From an uncultured Oscillospiraceae bacterium (GTDB lineage: Bacteria > Bacillota > Clostridia > Oscillospirales > Oscillospiraceae), in assembly GCA_934636045.1 (NCBI GenBank), contig CAKTZP010000010.1, forward strand, positions 1-25,235: a DNA stretch of 25,235 nucleotides, read 5' to 3'. The position numbers were made by a program, and so were the translations under genes. Below are positions 1 to 6,384 of this stretch, piece by piece. How positions within the stretch are numbered: the stretch's first letter is position 1; every line of letters begins with the position of its first letter. The notes beneath the pieces were generated by a model. It ran no database searches. It was given only the letters and a program-made list of their open reading frames with translations, and had not been told where the DNA came from.

Positions 1-384
1 GACTTACTGCGCAACTCACGCCCTAACGTACCTTTGTACGCCGACGGGCGTGAGTTGCTTGTCTTCCGAACTTTTTTGCAGTCTGTCAGCGTGTCGAAAA
101 GTGTTTTTCGACACGCTGCCTGCGGCGCACCGACCGGTGCGCCGCAGTTTTTTGCGCAAACCGCGCCCGTTTCGGTTCTGCTTCCAAAATTCGCGGCGCG
201 ATGAGGGCGTCACGCCCTACGCAAAGTTTCGGATTGGGCGCAACACCGATCCCTTTATCTGTAGGGCGGGCTGCCCTCAGCCCGCCGCTGTTGGCATTTT
301 CGTTCTGCTGTGAAGCGCGTCAAAACGCGCGCCGCGGGGGAACACGCTATGCAAAGTTACGAAATGGAAAGTGTGAAAATGGAC
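1..384. repeat. Palindrome-rich non-coding stretch
   Basis: No convincing gene is seen here. Several perfect inverted repeats follow each other: 11-23 with 46-58 (13 bp, with a nested CGTAC/GTACG hairpin at 27-40), 87-100 with 105-118 (14 bp, loop GTGT), 120-132 with 135-147 (13 bp, loop AC), and a GGCGGGCTG/CAGCCCGCC hairpin near 265-285. The 15-mer at 104-118 (TTTTTCGACACGCTG) recurs at 5438-5452 and 5801-5815, which marks it as part of a dispersed family. Short ORFs here are repetitive in composition and lack ribosome sites. Confidence 0.6.
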
Positions 385-430
385 ATAAAAATCCCCGGCG
401 GCGTGTCTGGTTATGGCACGCCGCCGGGGA
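385..430 (-). terminator. Rho-independent terminator of the DUF4173 operon
   Basis: A 14-bp perfect stem (392-405 with 417-430) with an 11-nt loop is followed on the minus strand by TTTTTATG (plus 384-391). It lies 38 nt beyond the stop codon at 469 of the leftward operon, the expected place for its terminator. Confidence 0.85.
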
Positions 431-468
431 GCGGTTTATAAAACGGGAGGAAAAGCAAGAAAAATGAG

Positions 469-2106
469 TTATTCCGCTTCGCATTGATAATATTCATCGT
501 AGTGGGTGAGCAGCAGGTCGCGCGCCTTGGACGTCGTGGCGTTCCACGAGCGCCAGTCGCCATAGAGGATGACCTGCGCGCCATTGTCGGTGCGGCGTAG
601 CTCGAAGAGGCTGTCGGCGTGTGCGGTAAGAAGCTCCTTTGCCTGCTGCGCGACTTCGGCATCGGGGACGTCGACCAGACGGAGCACGTCCTCGACGATC
701 CCGTCCGAATCCATCCGCTCAAGCATGGACACATCGATTGTTTCCAGCCTGCCGCTGAGATAAGCGTCGACATTGTAGTGCGCGATCACACGGTCGATAT
801 CGGCGTATGCACACAAAAGCGTCAGCACTGCCGCAGCGGCGAGGGCGAGCTTCATGTACGGCAGCCTCGGCACGAACAGCCGCACCGCCACGCTCAAAAA
901 AACGGCGATCAAAAACACGGTGAAGATGAACGTCAGGATGCGCAGCCGGGTCATGCCGAACGAGCCGATGTACAGCACGAGCTTGGAGAGCACTGTGGCC
1001 GACAGCACCAGCGAGAAAATACACAGAAACAGCGCCAGCAGTCGCACGGCATGCGGCACTCGGCCGTCCCTTTTCCGGCAGATCAGGTGCGACAGAAAGA
1101 TCAGACCCAGATTCAGGGCGCTGATGAGCGTCATCTCAAAAAAGCCGCGCCGCGCATACTCCGCGACGGTGAAGCCCGCCGGGAGCAGGCCGGAGAAGGC
1201 TTGGAAAAAATACGCCAGCTGCGAGAACAGATACAGCGCATACACCGCCGCGATCACGGCGAGGAAGGAGACGACCGCCGCCGGCTCTAGCCCCTTGCCG
1301 GAGCTGACGGGCGGGTCATTGCGCCGGACGCGCGGCAGGGAAATGAGCCGCCCGAACAGCAGCAGGAACAGGAAAAAGCCCAGAAGCAGCACACTGACCA
1401 GCTCAACCAGCCGGTCGAGCGACAGCCAGCGCTCCAGCATGGCCGCAAAGGCTGCGTCGGAGGAAATCAGCAGCGGAACGATGATCAGCACCACGGGCAC
1501 GTCGATGAGAATGCCGAGCAGGACGCTGCCGATGCGCCGCTTTTCGCCCGACGCACCGCGCCGGAACAGGGCGGAAAGTGCCTGCCCGAGCTTGCCGAAG
1601 GGGAGAGCGAAGATCATATAGCACTGGTCGGCGATGGCGCGGAAGTCGCCGGGATATTGCCGCAGGTCTGCACGCTCCAGCATGGCCGCCGCGGCTAAGG
1701 GCAGCATCATCAGCGGCACCGCCACCCGGCTGCCGGTGGTAACGCTGAAGGAAACGGCGCCGGCGAGGTAGGCAAGCCAGCAGAAGATGCCATAAACGCT
1801 CCACCGCCTGCCGCCGCGCAGCAGATAAGCGCCGGAAATCACCGCCAGCGCCACGCAGGCGGCCGAAGCGGCCAGCCCGGGAGCGCTCCAAAGGAAGGCG
1901 TCAACGGCCAAGAAGCAGGCCAGCAGCAAAAAGACCGCGTACCCATATTCGCGCCGCCCGACGCTGAAATAGTGCGGCTGCGGCGGAGCCGGATAGGTCG
2001 GCTGCCCGGTGTAGGGCGAGCGGGGCGTGCCCTGTGAAGCCGGAGCGGTCGGTTCCGTGACGGGCTGCTCGGGCAGGGCTTCGTTTGGCCGGAATTCTTC
2101 GTTCAT
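469..2106 (-). CDS. DUF4173/DUF4153-like polytopic membrane protein
   Basis: 545 residues. The first ~45 are Pro/Gln-rich and hydrophilic, probably cytosolic. About ten to twelve hydrophobic segments follow, from roughly residue 52 to 440, and then a soluble C-terminal tail of ~100 residues. The segment YARRGFFEMTLISALNLGL and the later YNVDAYLSGRLETIDVSML resemble clostridial DUF4173/DUF4153 membrane proteins. The biochemical role of that family is unknown to me. The ATG is preceded by GAGGAGG and sits one base after the stop of the HTH gene, so the two are co-translated. The pairing with a small Cro/C1 regulator and a DUF2975 protein suggests an envelope-related accessory operon, but no substrate can be named. 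The family assignment is from recognition of sequence style only. Confidence 0.8.
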   Translation of the reverse strand: MNEEFRPNEALPEQPVTEPTAPASQGTPRSPYTGQPTYPAPPQPHYFSVGRREYGYAVFLLLACFLAVDAFLWSAPGLAASAACVALAVISGAYLLRGGRRWSVYGIFCWLAYLAGAVSFSVTTGSRVAVPLMMLPLAAAAMLERADLRQYPGDFRAIADQCYMIFALPFGKLGQALSALFRRGASGEKRRIGSVLLGILIDVPVVLIIVPLLISSDAAFAAMLERWLSLDRLVELVSVLLLGFFLFLLLFGRLISLPRVRRNDPPVSSGKGLEPAAVVSFLAVIAAVYALYLFSQLAYFFQAFSGLLPAGFTVAEYARRGFFEMTLISALNLGLIFLSHLICRKRDGRVPHAVRLLALFLCIFSLVLSATVLSKLVLYIGSFGMTRLRILTFIFTVFLIAVFLSVAVRLFVPRLPYMKLALAAAAVLTLLCAYADIDRVIAHYNVDAYLSGRLETIDVSMLERMDSDGIVEDVLRLVDVPDAEVAQQAKELLTAHADSLFELRRTDNGAQVILYGDWRSWNATTSKARDLLLTHYDEYYQCEAE

Positions 2107-2107
2107 T

Positions 2108-2320
2108 TCAGATATCCTCCTCTCGGTACACCAAAATGTCGCCGGGCTGGCAGCGCAGCTCCTTACAGATGCTTTCCAAGGTCGAAAAGCGGATGGCGCG
2201 CGCCTTGCCGGTCTTCAGGATGGACAGGTTTGCCGGAGTAATGCCGATTTTTTCCGCAAGCTCGCCGGACGAGATCTTGCGCTTTGCCATCATGACGTCG
2301 AGATTTACAATGATCGCCAT
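2108..2320 (-). CDS. Small Cro/C1-family HTH regulator (YozG/HTH_26 type)
   Basis: 70 residues, essentially a single helix-turn-helix domain. The recognisable core is SGELAEKIGITPANLSILK (about residues 18-36), followed by the typical FSTLESICKELRCQPGDIL (about 45-63). Stand-alone regulators of this size are commonly encoded beside DUF2975 membrane proteins, as here. The ATG has GAGGTG just upstream, 9 nt after the DUF2975 stop, and its own TGA lies one base before the next start. It probably controls its own operon. No operator could be assigned. Confidence 0.9.
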   Translation of the reverse strand: MAIIVNLDVMMAKRKISSGELAEKIGITPANLSILKTGKARAIRFSTLESICKELRCQPGDILVYREEDI

Positions 2321-2329
2321 ACGCCCACC

Positions 2330-2770
2330 TCAAATTGTCAGGCTGTTCTCTTCCTTGAGCACGAGCGCGGCCTCGAAGCAGCGGCGCACGATGCGCAGAA
2401 TGAGGAAGATGAACACCATCGCCGCCGTGACCAGCAGCAGCGGCATGTACCAGAAGCCCGCGACCAGCGTGATGACCGCCACGGCGATGCAGCACCAAGA
2501 AACCGTGCCGATCAGGCGGCAGTTGCGGCGCAGGAAGGGCTGCTCGGCCAGCAGATTCCGCAGCAGCAGAAACAGGCAGACAAGCGACGCGGCGGCGGGC
2601 AGGGCACAGCCGTAAAACGCCGCCAGCACCACGCCCGCGACCGCGGCCGGAAGCAGCCGCCACGCGGCATACAGCGCGGCGATGCGCGGCGCAAAGACCA
2701 GCAGCACCGCAAGCGCCGCCGCAAACAGGATCACAAAGGCCATGGAACAGTAGATCGAACCTTTTTTCAT
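2330..2770 (-). CDS. DUF2975-family membrane protein
   Basis: 146 residues from the ATG chosen at 2770. Four hydrophobic segments are visible (about 8-28, 42-62, 85-108 and 112-135), with the tail RRCFEAALVLKEENSLTI, consistent with the four-helix DUF2975 family that usually precedes a YozG-like regulator. An upstream in-frame ATG (2836) is rejected because it lies inside the -35 box. The chosen ATG has AGGAGG 13 nt upstream, a rather long spacing. It is the first gene of a leftward operon with the HTH and DUF4173 genes. Function is unknown; coupling to the regulator suggests membrane or envelope sensing (inference). Confidence 0.8.
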   Translation of the reverse strand: MKKGSIYCSMAFVILFAAALAVLLVFAPRIAALYAAWRLLPAAVAGVVLAAFYGCALPAAASLVCLFLLLRNLLAEQPFLRRNCRLIGTVSWCCIAVAVITLVAGFWYMPLLLVTAAMVFIFLILRIVRRCFEAALVLKEENSLTI

Positions 2771-2807
2771 CGGGATACAACAACCTCCTGTCGGATTATG
2801 TGTGGCA

Positions 2808-2836
2808 AGTATAGCATGAATAATATCGTTTGTCAA
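2808..2836 (-). promoter_or_regulatory. Sigma-A promoter for the DUF2975-HTH-DUF4173 operon
   Basis: On the minus strand, TTGACA (2831-2836), a 17-bp spacer and TATACT (2808-2813). Transcription should begin near 2800, giving a ~30-nt leader before the ATG at 2770. It is arranged back-to-back with the Fe-S operon promoter about 50 bp away. Confidence 0.85.
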
Positions 2837-2880
2837 TAATATTTATCTGAAATTTGATGAATATAGATTTTTTGCAAAAG

Positions 2881-2897
2881 CCTATTGACAAGGTAGG
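2881..2897. promoter_or_regulatory. Putative Rrf2/IscR operator 1 (CCTA-N9-TAGG)
   Basis: Inverted repeat CCTA (2881-2884) and TAGG (2894-2897) separated by 9 bp. It encloses the -35 box of the nifS promoter. The same architecture recurs 40 bp downstream. Rrf2 proteins bind as dimers to inverted repeats, and the operon encodes one; the assignment is inference. Confidence 0.55.
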
Positions 2898-2913
2898 CAA
2901 ATTGTGCTATGCT
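2885..2913 (+). promoter_or_regulatory. Sigma-A promoter of the nifS-nifU-iscR operon
   Basis: TTGACA (2885-2890), a 17-bp spacer and TATGCT (2908-2913). The predicted start is near 2920. It is bracketed by two CCTA-N9-TAGG sites, so it is probably repressible. Confidence 0.85.
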
Positions 2914-2918
2914 TTAAT

Positions 2919-2939
2919 CACCTAGTAAAAGAATAGGTG
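2919..2939. promoter_or_regulatory. Putative Rrf2/IscR operator 2 (CACCTA-N9-TAGGTG)
   Basis: CACCTA (2919-2924) and TAGGTG (2934-2939) with a 9-bp centre, longer arms than site 1 but identical core and spacing. It overlaps the predicted transcription start, a position where binding would block initiation. Its centre is 40 bp from that of site 1, about four helical turns. Confidence 0.55.
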
Positions 2940-3000
2940 TTTGAATGATCGCATGGGCTGCGCCCGTGCGCGAATGATAGAGACAAAGGAGGAATCGTCC

Positions 3001-4197
3001 TTGAGCAAACCCATGATCTACGCGGACAACGCCGCAACGACCAAGACGAGCCGAAAGGCCATCGATGCAATGCTGCCCTATTTTGATGAAATCTACGCCA
3101 ATCCGTCCAGCCTGCACTCCGCAGGGCAGCGCGCCAACGAGGCGCTGACGGCGGCGCGCGAGCAGATCGCCGCCTGCCTCGCCTGCTCGGCCAAGGAGAT
3201 TTACTTTACCTCCGGCGGCAGCGAGGCCGACAATCAAGCCATTCGCTCCGCCGCCGTCCTCGGCGCGAGGAAGGGGAAAAAGCATATTATTTCCACCGCC
3301 TTTGAGCACCACGCCGTGCTGCACACCCTGCAGCGGCTCGAGCGCGAGGGCTTCGAGGTTCAATTGCTCGACGTCCATGCCCACGGCAACATTACCGCCG
3401 CGGAGGTCGCCGCCGCGATCCGGCCGGATACCTGCCTCGTCACGGCGATGTATGCCAACAACGAGATCGGCTCGATTCTGCCCATTGCGGAAATCGGCGC
3501 GGTCTGCCGCGAGCGCGGCGTCCTGTTCCACACCGACGCGGTGCAGGCTGCGGGACACCTGCCTATTAACGTGTCCGAACAGAGCATCGACATGCTCTCC
3601 CTCTCCGCCCACAAGTTCCACGGCCCGAAGGGCGTGGGCGTGCTCTATGCGCGCAAGGGCATTCTGCTGACAAATCTGATCGAGGGCGGCGCGCAGGAGC
3701 GCGGCAAGCGCGGCGGCACGGAGAACATGCCCGGCATCGTCGGCATGGCGGCGGCGCTGCAGGACGCATGCGACCACATGGACGAAAACGCCGCCTACGT
3801 TACCCGGCTGCGTGACCGCCTGATCGAAGGGCTGTCCAAGGTGCCGCACAGCGCGCTCAACGGCGACCCGGTGCACCGTCTGCCCGGCAACGTCAGCTTC
3901 TGCTTTGAGGGCATCGAGGGCGAGAGCCTGCTGCTGCTTTTGGACGAAAAGGGCATCTGCGCCTCGTCCGGCTCGGCGTGCACCTCCGGCTCGCTTGACC
4001 CGAGCCACGTTCTGTTGGCCATCGGGCGGCCGCACGAGATCGCGCACGGCTCGCTGCGCCTGACGCTCTGTGAGGAGAACACCGAGGCCGAGATCGACTA
4101 CCTCCTGCGCGAAATTCCGCCGGTGGTCGAGTATCTGAGAAATATGTCCCCGCTGTGGCACGACAAGGTCAGCGGGAAGAAAGCATTCCTGTTATAA
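3001..4197 (+). CDS. nifS: Cysteine desulfurase, NifS/IscS type
   Basis: 398 residues, normal for the family. This PLP enzyme converts cysteine to alanine and passes persulfide sulfur to the Fe-S scaffold. Visible features are the N-terminal YADNAATT, the PLP lysine K205 in SLSAHKFHGPKG, and the catalytic cysteine C327 in SSGSACTSGSLDPSH on the mobile loop. The start is set at TTG 3001 because AAAGGAGG lies 8 nt upstream. An earlier in-frame TTG at 2941 lies in the leader, with no ribosome site, next to the predicted operator. The internal ATG at 3013 has no ribosome site at proper spacing. The tail after the desulfurase fold (NMSPLWHDKVSGKKAFLL) is short. It is the first gene of an operon with nifU and an Rrf2 regulator, so it probably serves housekeeping Fe-S assembly; a role in tRNA thiolation is also possible. 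Confidence 0.96.
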   Translation: MSKPMIYADNAATTKTSRKAIDAMLPYFDEIYANPSSLHSAGQRANEALTAAREQIAACLACSAKEIYFTSGGSEADNQAIRSAAVLGARKGKKHIISTAFEHHAVLHTLQRLEREGFEVQLLDVHAHGNITAAEVAAAIRPDTCLVTAMYANNEIGSILPIAEIGAVCRERGVLFHTDAVQAAGHLPINVSEQSIDMLSLSAHKFHGPKGVGVLYARKGILLTNLIEGGAQERGKRGGTENMPGIVGMAAALQDACDHMDENAAYVTRLRDRLIEGLSKVPHSALNGDPVHRLPGNVSFCFEGIEGESLLLLLDEKGICASSGSACTSGSLDPSHVLLAIGRPHEIAHGSLRLTLCEENTEAEIDYLLREIPPVVEYLRNMSPLWHDKVSGKKAFLL

Positions 4198-4220
4198 TTA
4201 TAGAGAAGGAGAGAATCACA

Positions 4221-4652
4221 ATGGCACTTTACAGCGATACTGTCATGGATCACTTCCGCCATCCGCGCAACGTCGGCACGATCGAAAACGCCGACGGCAT
4301 CGGCGAGGTTGGCAACGCCAAATGCGGCGATATTATGAAAATCTATCTCAAGATCGACAACGATATCATCACAGACGTGAAGTTCGAGACCTTCGGCTGC
4401 GGCTCGGCGATTGCCTCGAGCTCGATGGCGACGGAGATGATCAAGGGCAAGCCGGTCTCCGAGGCGCTGCAGCTTTCCAACAAGGCCGTGGCCGAGGCGC
4501 TCGACGGGCTGCCCGCGCACAAGCTGCACTGCTCCGTGCTGGCCGAGGAGGCCATCCGCGCGGCGGTCAAGGACTATTATGACCGGCATGGCATTGCCTA
4601 CGATGCCTGTGAGCTGGGCGACTGCACGACCTGCCCGCACTGCGTCGAATGA
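4221..4652 (+). CDS. nifU: Fe-S cluster scaffold, NifU/IscU N-terminal type
   Basis: 143 residues. The scaffold receives sulfur from NifS and iron, and builds [2Fe-2S]/[4Fe-4S] clusters. The three scaffold cysteines are present: C35 in NAKCGD, C60 in FGCGSA and C104 in LHCSVLAEEA, with the neighbouring D37 and H103 that are usual in IscU. The C-terminus is an extra cysteine-rich tail, CELGDCTTCPHCVE, which may bind metal. The ATG at 4221 follows GAAGGAGAG and is preferred over an upstream in-frame ATG that overlaps nifS. It lies 23 nt after nifS, and its stop codon overlaps the start of a tiny ORF (ATGA). Confidence 0.96.
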   Translation: MALYSDTVMDHFRHPRNVGTIENADGIGEVGNAKCGDIMKIYLKIDNDIITDVKFETFGCGSAIASSSMATEMIKGKPVSEALQLSNKAVAEALDGLPAHKLHCSVLAEEAIRAAVKDYYDRHGIAYDACELGDCTTCPHCVE

Positions 4653-4750
4653 AAAAGGCACGCATCGCGATGCGCGGCGCGTTCACAAAGGGTCAGGCGG
4701 CCGTGGCCGATGACGGCGACATCGTCATCGGCGGCGGACGCATCGTTTGA
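4649..4750 (+). CDS. Tiny translationally coupled ORF, 33 residues
   Basis: The start overlaps the nifU stop (ATGA at 4649-4652) and the ORF fills the whole gap to the next ribosome site. The predicted peptide begins MKKARIAMRGAFTKGQ and ends DGDIVIGGGRIV. The last part recalls the extreme N-terminus of amidohydrolases such as dihydroorotase or hydantoinase, but it stops there. It could be a remnant of a deleted gene, a coupled leader peptide for the regulator, or chance. No function is assigned. Confidence 0.35.
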   Translation: MKKARIAMRGAFTKGQAAVADDGDIVIGGGRIV

Positions 4751-4765
4751 ACGGAGGGAAAAAGA

Positions 4766-5167
4766 ATGATGGTTTCAAGCCGCGGCAGGTACGCCCTGCG
4801 CGTCCTGCTCGATCTTGCGCAGCACCGGGAGGATGGCTATGTCCCGATGCATGTTATTGCGCAGCGGCAGGGGATTTCCAAAAAGTACATGGAGCAGATC
4901 ATGCCTGCGCTTACCAAGGGCGGCCTGGTCGACAGCGTGCAGGGCAAGCGCGGCGGCTATCGCCTCAACCGCCCGCCGCAGGAGTATTCGGTCGGCGAAA
5001 TTCTGCGGCTGACCGAGGGCGACCTCGCTCCCGTGGCCTGCCTTTCCAGCGGCGCCGAGCCCTGCGGCCGCGCCTCGGACTGCCCGACCATTCGCATGTG
5101 GAGCCGCTTCAACGAGCTGACGAACGAGTTTTTCAACGGGATCGCCCTGACCGATCTGATGCAATAA
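4766..5167 (+). CDS. iscR: Rrf2-family regulator, IscR-like
   Basis: 133 residues. N-terminal winged HTH with the typical SSRGRYALRVLLDLA start, recognition region QGISKKYMEQIMPAL (about 35-49) and wing KRGGYRLNRPPQEYSVGEIL. Three cysteines, C92, C100 and C106, sit in the loop that binds a [2Fe-2S] cluster in IscR; spacing is 7 and 5 residues. GGAGG lies 8 nt before the first ATG. It is the last gene of the nifS-nifU operon and is the natural candidate to bind the two CCTA-N9-TAGG sites at that promoter. Cluster binding and repression are inferred. A CymR-like cysteine regulator is less likely because of the three cysteines. Confidence 0.92.
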   Translation: MMVSSRGRYALRVLLDLAQHREDGYVPMHVIAQRQGISKKYMEQIMPALTKGGLVDSVQGKRGGYRLNRPPQEYSVGEILRLTEGDLAPVACLSSGAEPCGRASDCPTIRMWSRFNELTNEFFNGIALTDLMQ

Positions 5168-5252
5168 GTTACCTTGTATAGAACAGCGCGGCGGGCTCAG
5201 GTGAGCCCGCCCTACGCATTGTGCTTCGGCTTTGCGCCGAGCTTCCGCGTTT

Positions 5253-5426
5253 GTCATTGCGAAGCTTGCGCAGCAAGCTGTGGCAATCCGCGTCTCTTTG
5301 GTTTGAGCTTCAGTAAGAGCTGCCGGAAGGGGAACGGATTGCCACGTTGCTTCGCTCCGACCGGCAAGCGGAGAGCCCGCATCCGTAAGGCTCCTTCGTC
5401 GCCAACGGCTGCGCCTTCGCAATGAC
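5253..5426. repeat. MITE-like repeat, copy A
   Basis: Bounded by 10-bp terminal inverted repeats GTCATTGCGA (5253-5262) and TCGCAATGAC (5417-5426). The left ~60 bp are identical to copy B. The right part has an extra ~60-bp segment (about 5358-5416). No coding capacity, so any mobility would have depended on another element. Confidence 0.7.
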
Positions 5427-5607
5427 ATGCGGGGTAGTTTTTCGACACGCTGAGCTCCCCTTCACAAGGGGAGCCTCATTGGTGCGCACCGGCCAAAGGC
5501 TCCCTTGTGTAAAGGGAGCTGGCAAAATTGGCTCGGCAGAGGCAATTTTGACTGAGGGATTGTGCCCCCTACGCAGCAGGCTCAGACTGTCATAAAAGTC
5601 CGATTTT

Positions 5608-5723
5608 GTCATTGCGAAGCTTGCGCAGCAAGCTGTGGCAATCCGCGTCTCTTTGGTTTGAGCTTCATTGAGAGCTGCCGGAAGGGGAACGGATTGCCAC
5701 GTCGCTTCGCTCCTCGCAATGAC
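5608..5723. repeat. MITE-like repeat, copy B (116 bp)
   Basis: Terminal inverted repeats GTCATTGCGA (5608-5617) and TCGCAATGAC (5714-5723). This is the compact form of the family. The internal GGATTGCCAC segment is shared with copies A, C and D. Confidence 0.75.
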
Positions 5724-5749
5724 ATAAATGAAGCCCTGTGCGGCGGAGA

Positions 5750-5789
5750 GGGGAACGGATTGCCACGTCGCTTCGCTCCTCGCAATGAC
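5750..5789. repeat. MITE-like repeat, right-end fragment C
   Basis: 40 bp identical to the right end of copy B (5684-5723), ending TCGCAATGAC. It is followed, as in copy A, by ATGCGGGGTAGTTTTTCGAC. Confidence 0.7.
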
Positions 5790-6019
5790 ATGCGGGGTAG
5801 TTTTTCGACACGCTGAGCTCCCCCTTCACAAGGGGAGTCTCATTGCTGCGCGCCAGCTCCCCTTTACAAGGGGAACCAAAACGCTGCGGCGGGGAGGGGG
5901 AATCGCTTACCGCTACATCTTGTGGTGCGGGGAGAGATGAGTGATTTGAATTTTGTAGAATTACGATACTGAAACTGATTGAAAAGCCATAACGAAATTT
6001 CCGTTTACATAACTTCGAA

Positions 6020-6047
6020 ACAGACTGCGAGAGCGGTCTGTTTTTTT
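6020..6047 (+). terminator. Rho-independent terminator without an adjacent gene
   Basis: A 9-bp stem (ACAGACTGC/GCGGTCTGT with one T-G pair), GAGA loop and seven T residues (6041-6047). The nearest upstream plus-strand gene ends at 5167, so it either stops read-through of the repeat region or ends an unrecognised short RNA. It insulates the next promoter. Confidence 0.7.
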
Positions 6048-6140
6048 GCAGAAAAGCACCTTTCAGCCCCAATCATAGCACGTAACAAGCTTTATTGAAG
6101 ACCGAAACGGAAAAGTATTGAAAAAAACCGACCCGGCCAA

Positions 6141-6169
6141 TTGACATTTGTGAATTTCGTAGGTATACT
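6141..6169 (+). promoter_or_regulatory. Sigma-A promoter of the giant SLH protein
   Basis: TTGACA (6141-6146), a 17-bp spacer and TATACT (6164-6169), very near consensus. The transcription start is expected near 6176, leaving a leader of about 208 nt. Confidence 0.85.
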
Positions 6170-6175
6170 AGTTTT

Positions 6176-6384
6176 GTATCAGATTGTCCGCGCGAACCAA
6201 GGGGCTTTGGGCACAGGCGCGGGTGCGCATATTTCGTAGGAGGCCGTTCGCGGCGCTCCGGAGGGGAGGAGGATTTCACGGAAAAAACAGCAGTGATTTT
6301 CTTCAGAGGCATTCGGCCGCTCGGCGCGGTGCTTTTGAAGTACAAAGGAGATACCCAAGCTTGAAAACAAAAGGAGGAATATAC
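6176..6384 (+). promoter_or_regulatory. Long 5' leader with two in-frame starts
   Basis: About 208 nt of GC-rich leader between the promoter and the ATG at 6385. Near its end are two stacked initiation sites in the same frame: AAAGGAG before TTG 6361 and AAAGGAGG before ATG 6385. The ATG gives a standard signal peptide; the TTG would add eight residues. No known riboswitch consensus was recognised. Confidence 0.4.

Larger units (their letters stand above)
5168..6019. repeat. Gene-free repeat cluster after the Fe-S operon
   Basis: No gene is supported. The stretch opens with a GGCGGGCTCA/TGAGCCCGCC hairpin at 5190-5211 that may end the Fe-S operon, although no T-run follows. It then holds MITE-like units (listed separately) and four copies of a palindrome built on GCTCCCCTT/AAGGGGAGC: 5454-5474, 5499-5519, about 5817-5838 and about 5855-5876. 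The module joining TCGCAATGACA to the TTTTTCGACACGCTGAGCTCCC border occurs twice (from 5417 and from 5780). Six-frame ORFs here are translations of repeats. Confidence 0.75.

Noticed and set aside
2027..2839. 270-codon plus-strand ORF
   Set aside because: Antisense to the DUF2975, HTH and DUF4173 genes, with low-complexity Gln/Arg-rich translation.
2914..4161. 415-codon antisense ORF over nifS
   Set aside because: The nifS frame shows full catalytic motifs; the antisense product resembles nothing.
6184..6384. Upstream extension of the giant protein to 6184
   Set aside because: No ribosome site, and the extension would bury the signal peptide. The ATG at 6385 has AAAGGAGG and starts a typical Sec signal.
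6176..6384. Cyclic-di-GMP or other known riboswitch in the SLH-protein leader
   Set aside because: GC-rich hairpins are present, but I could not match a conserved riboswitch core.
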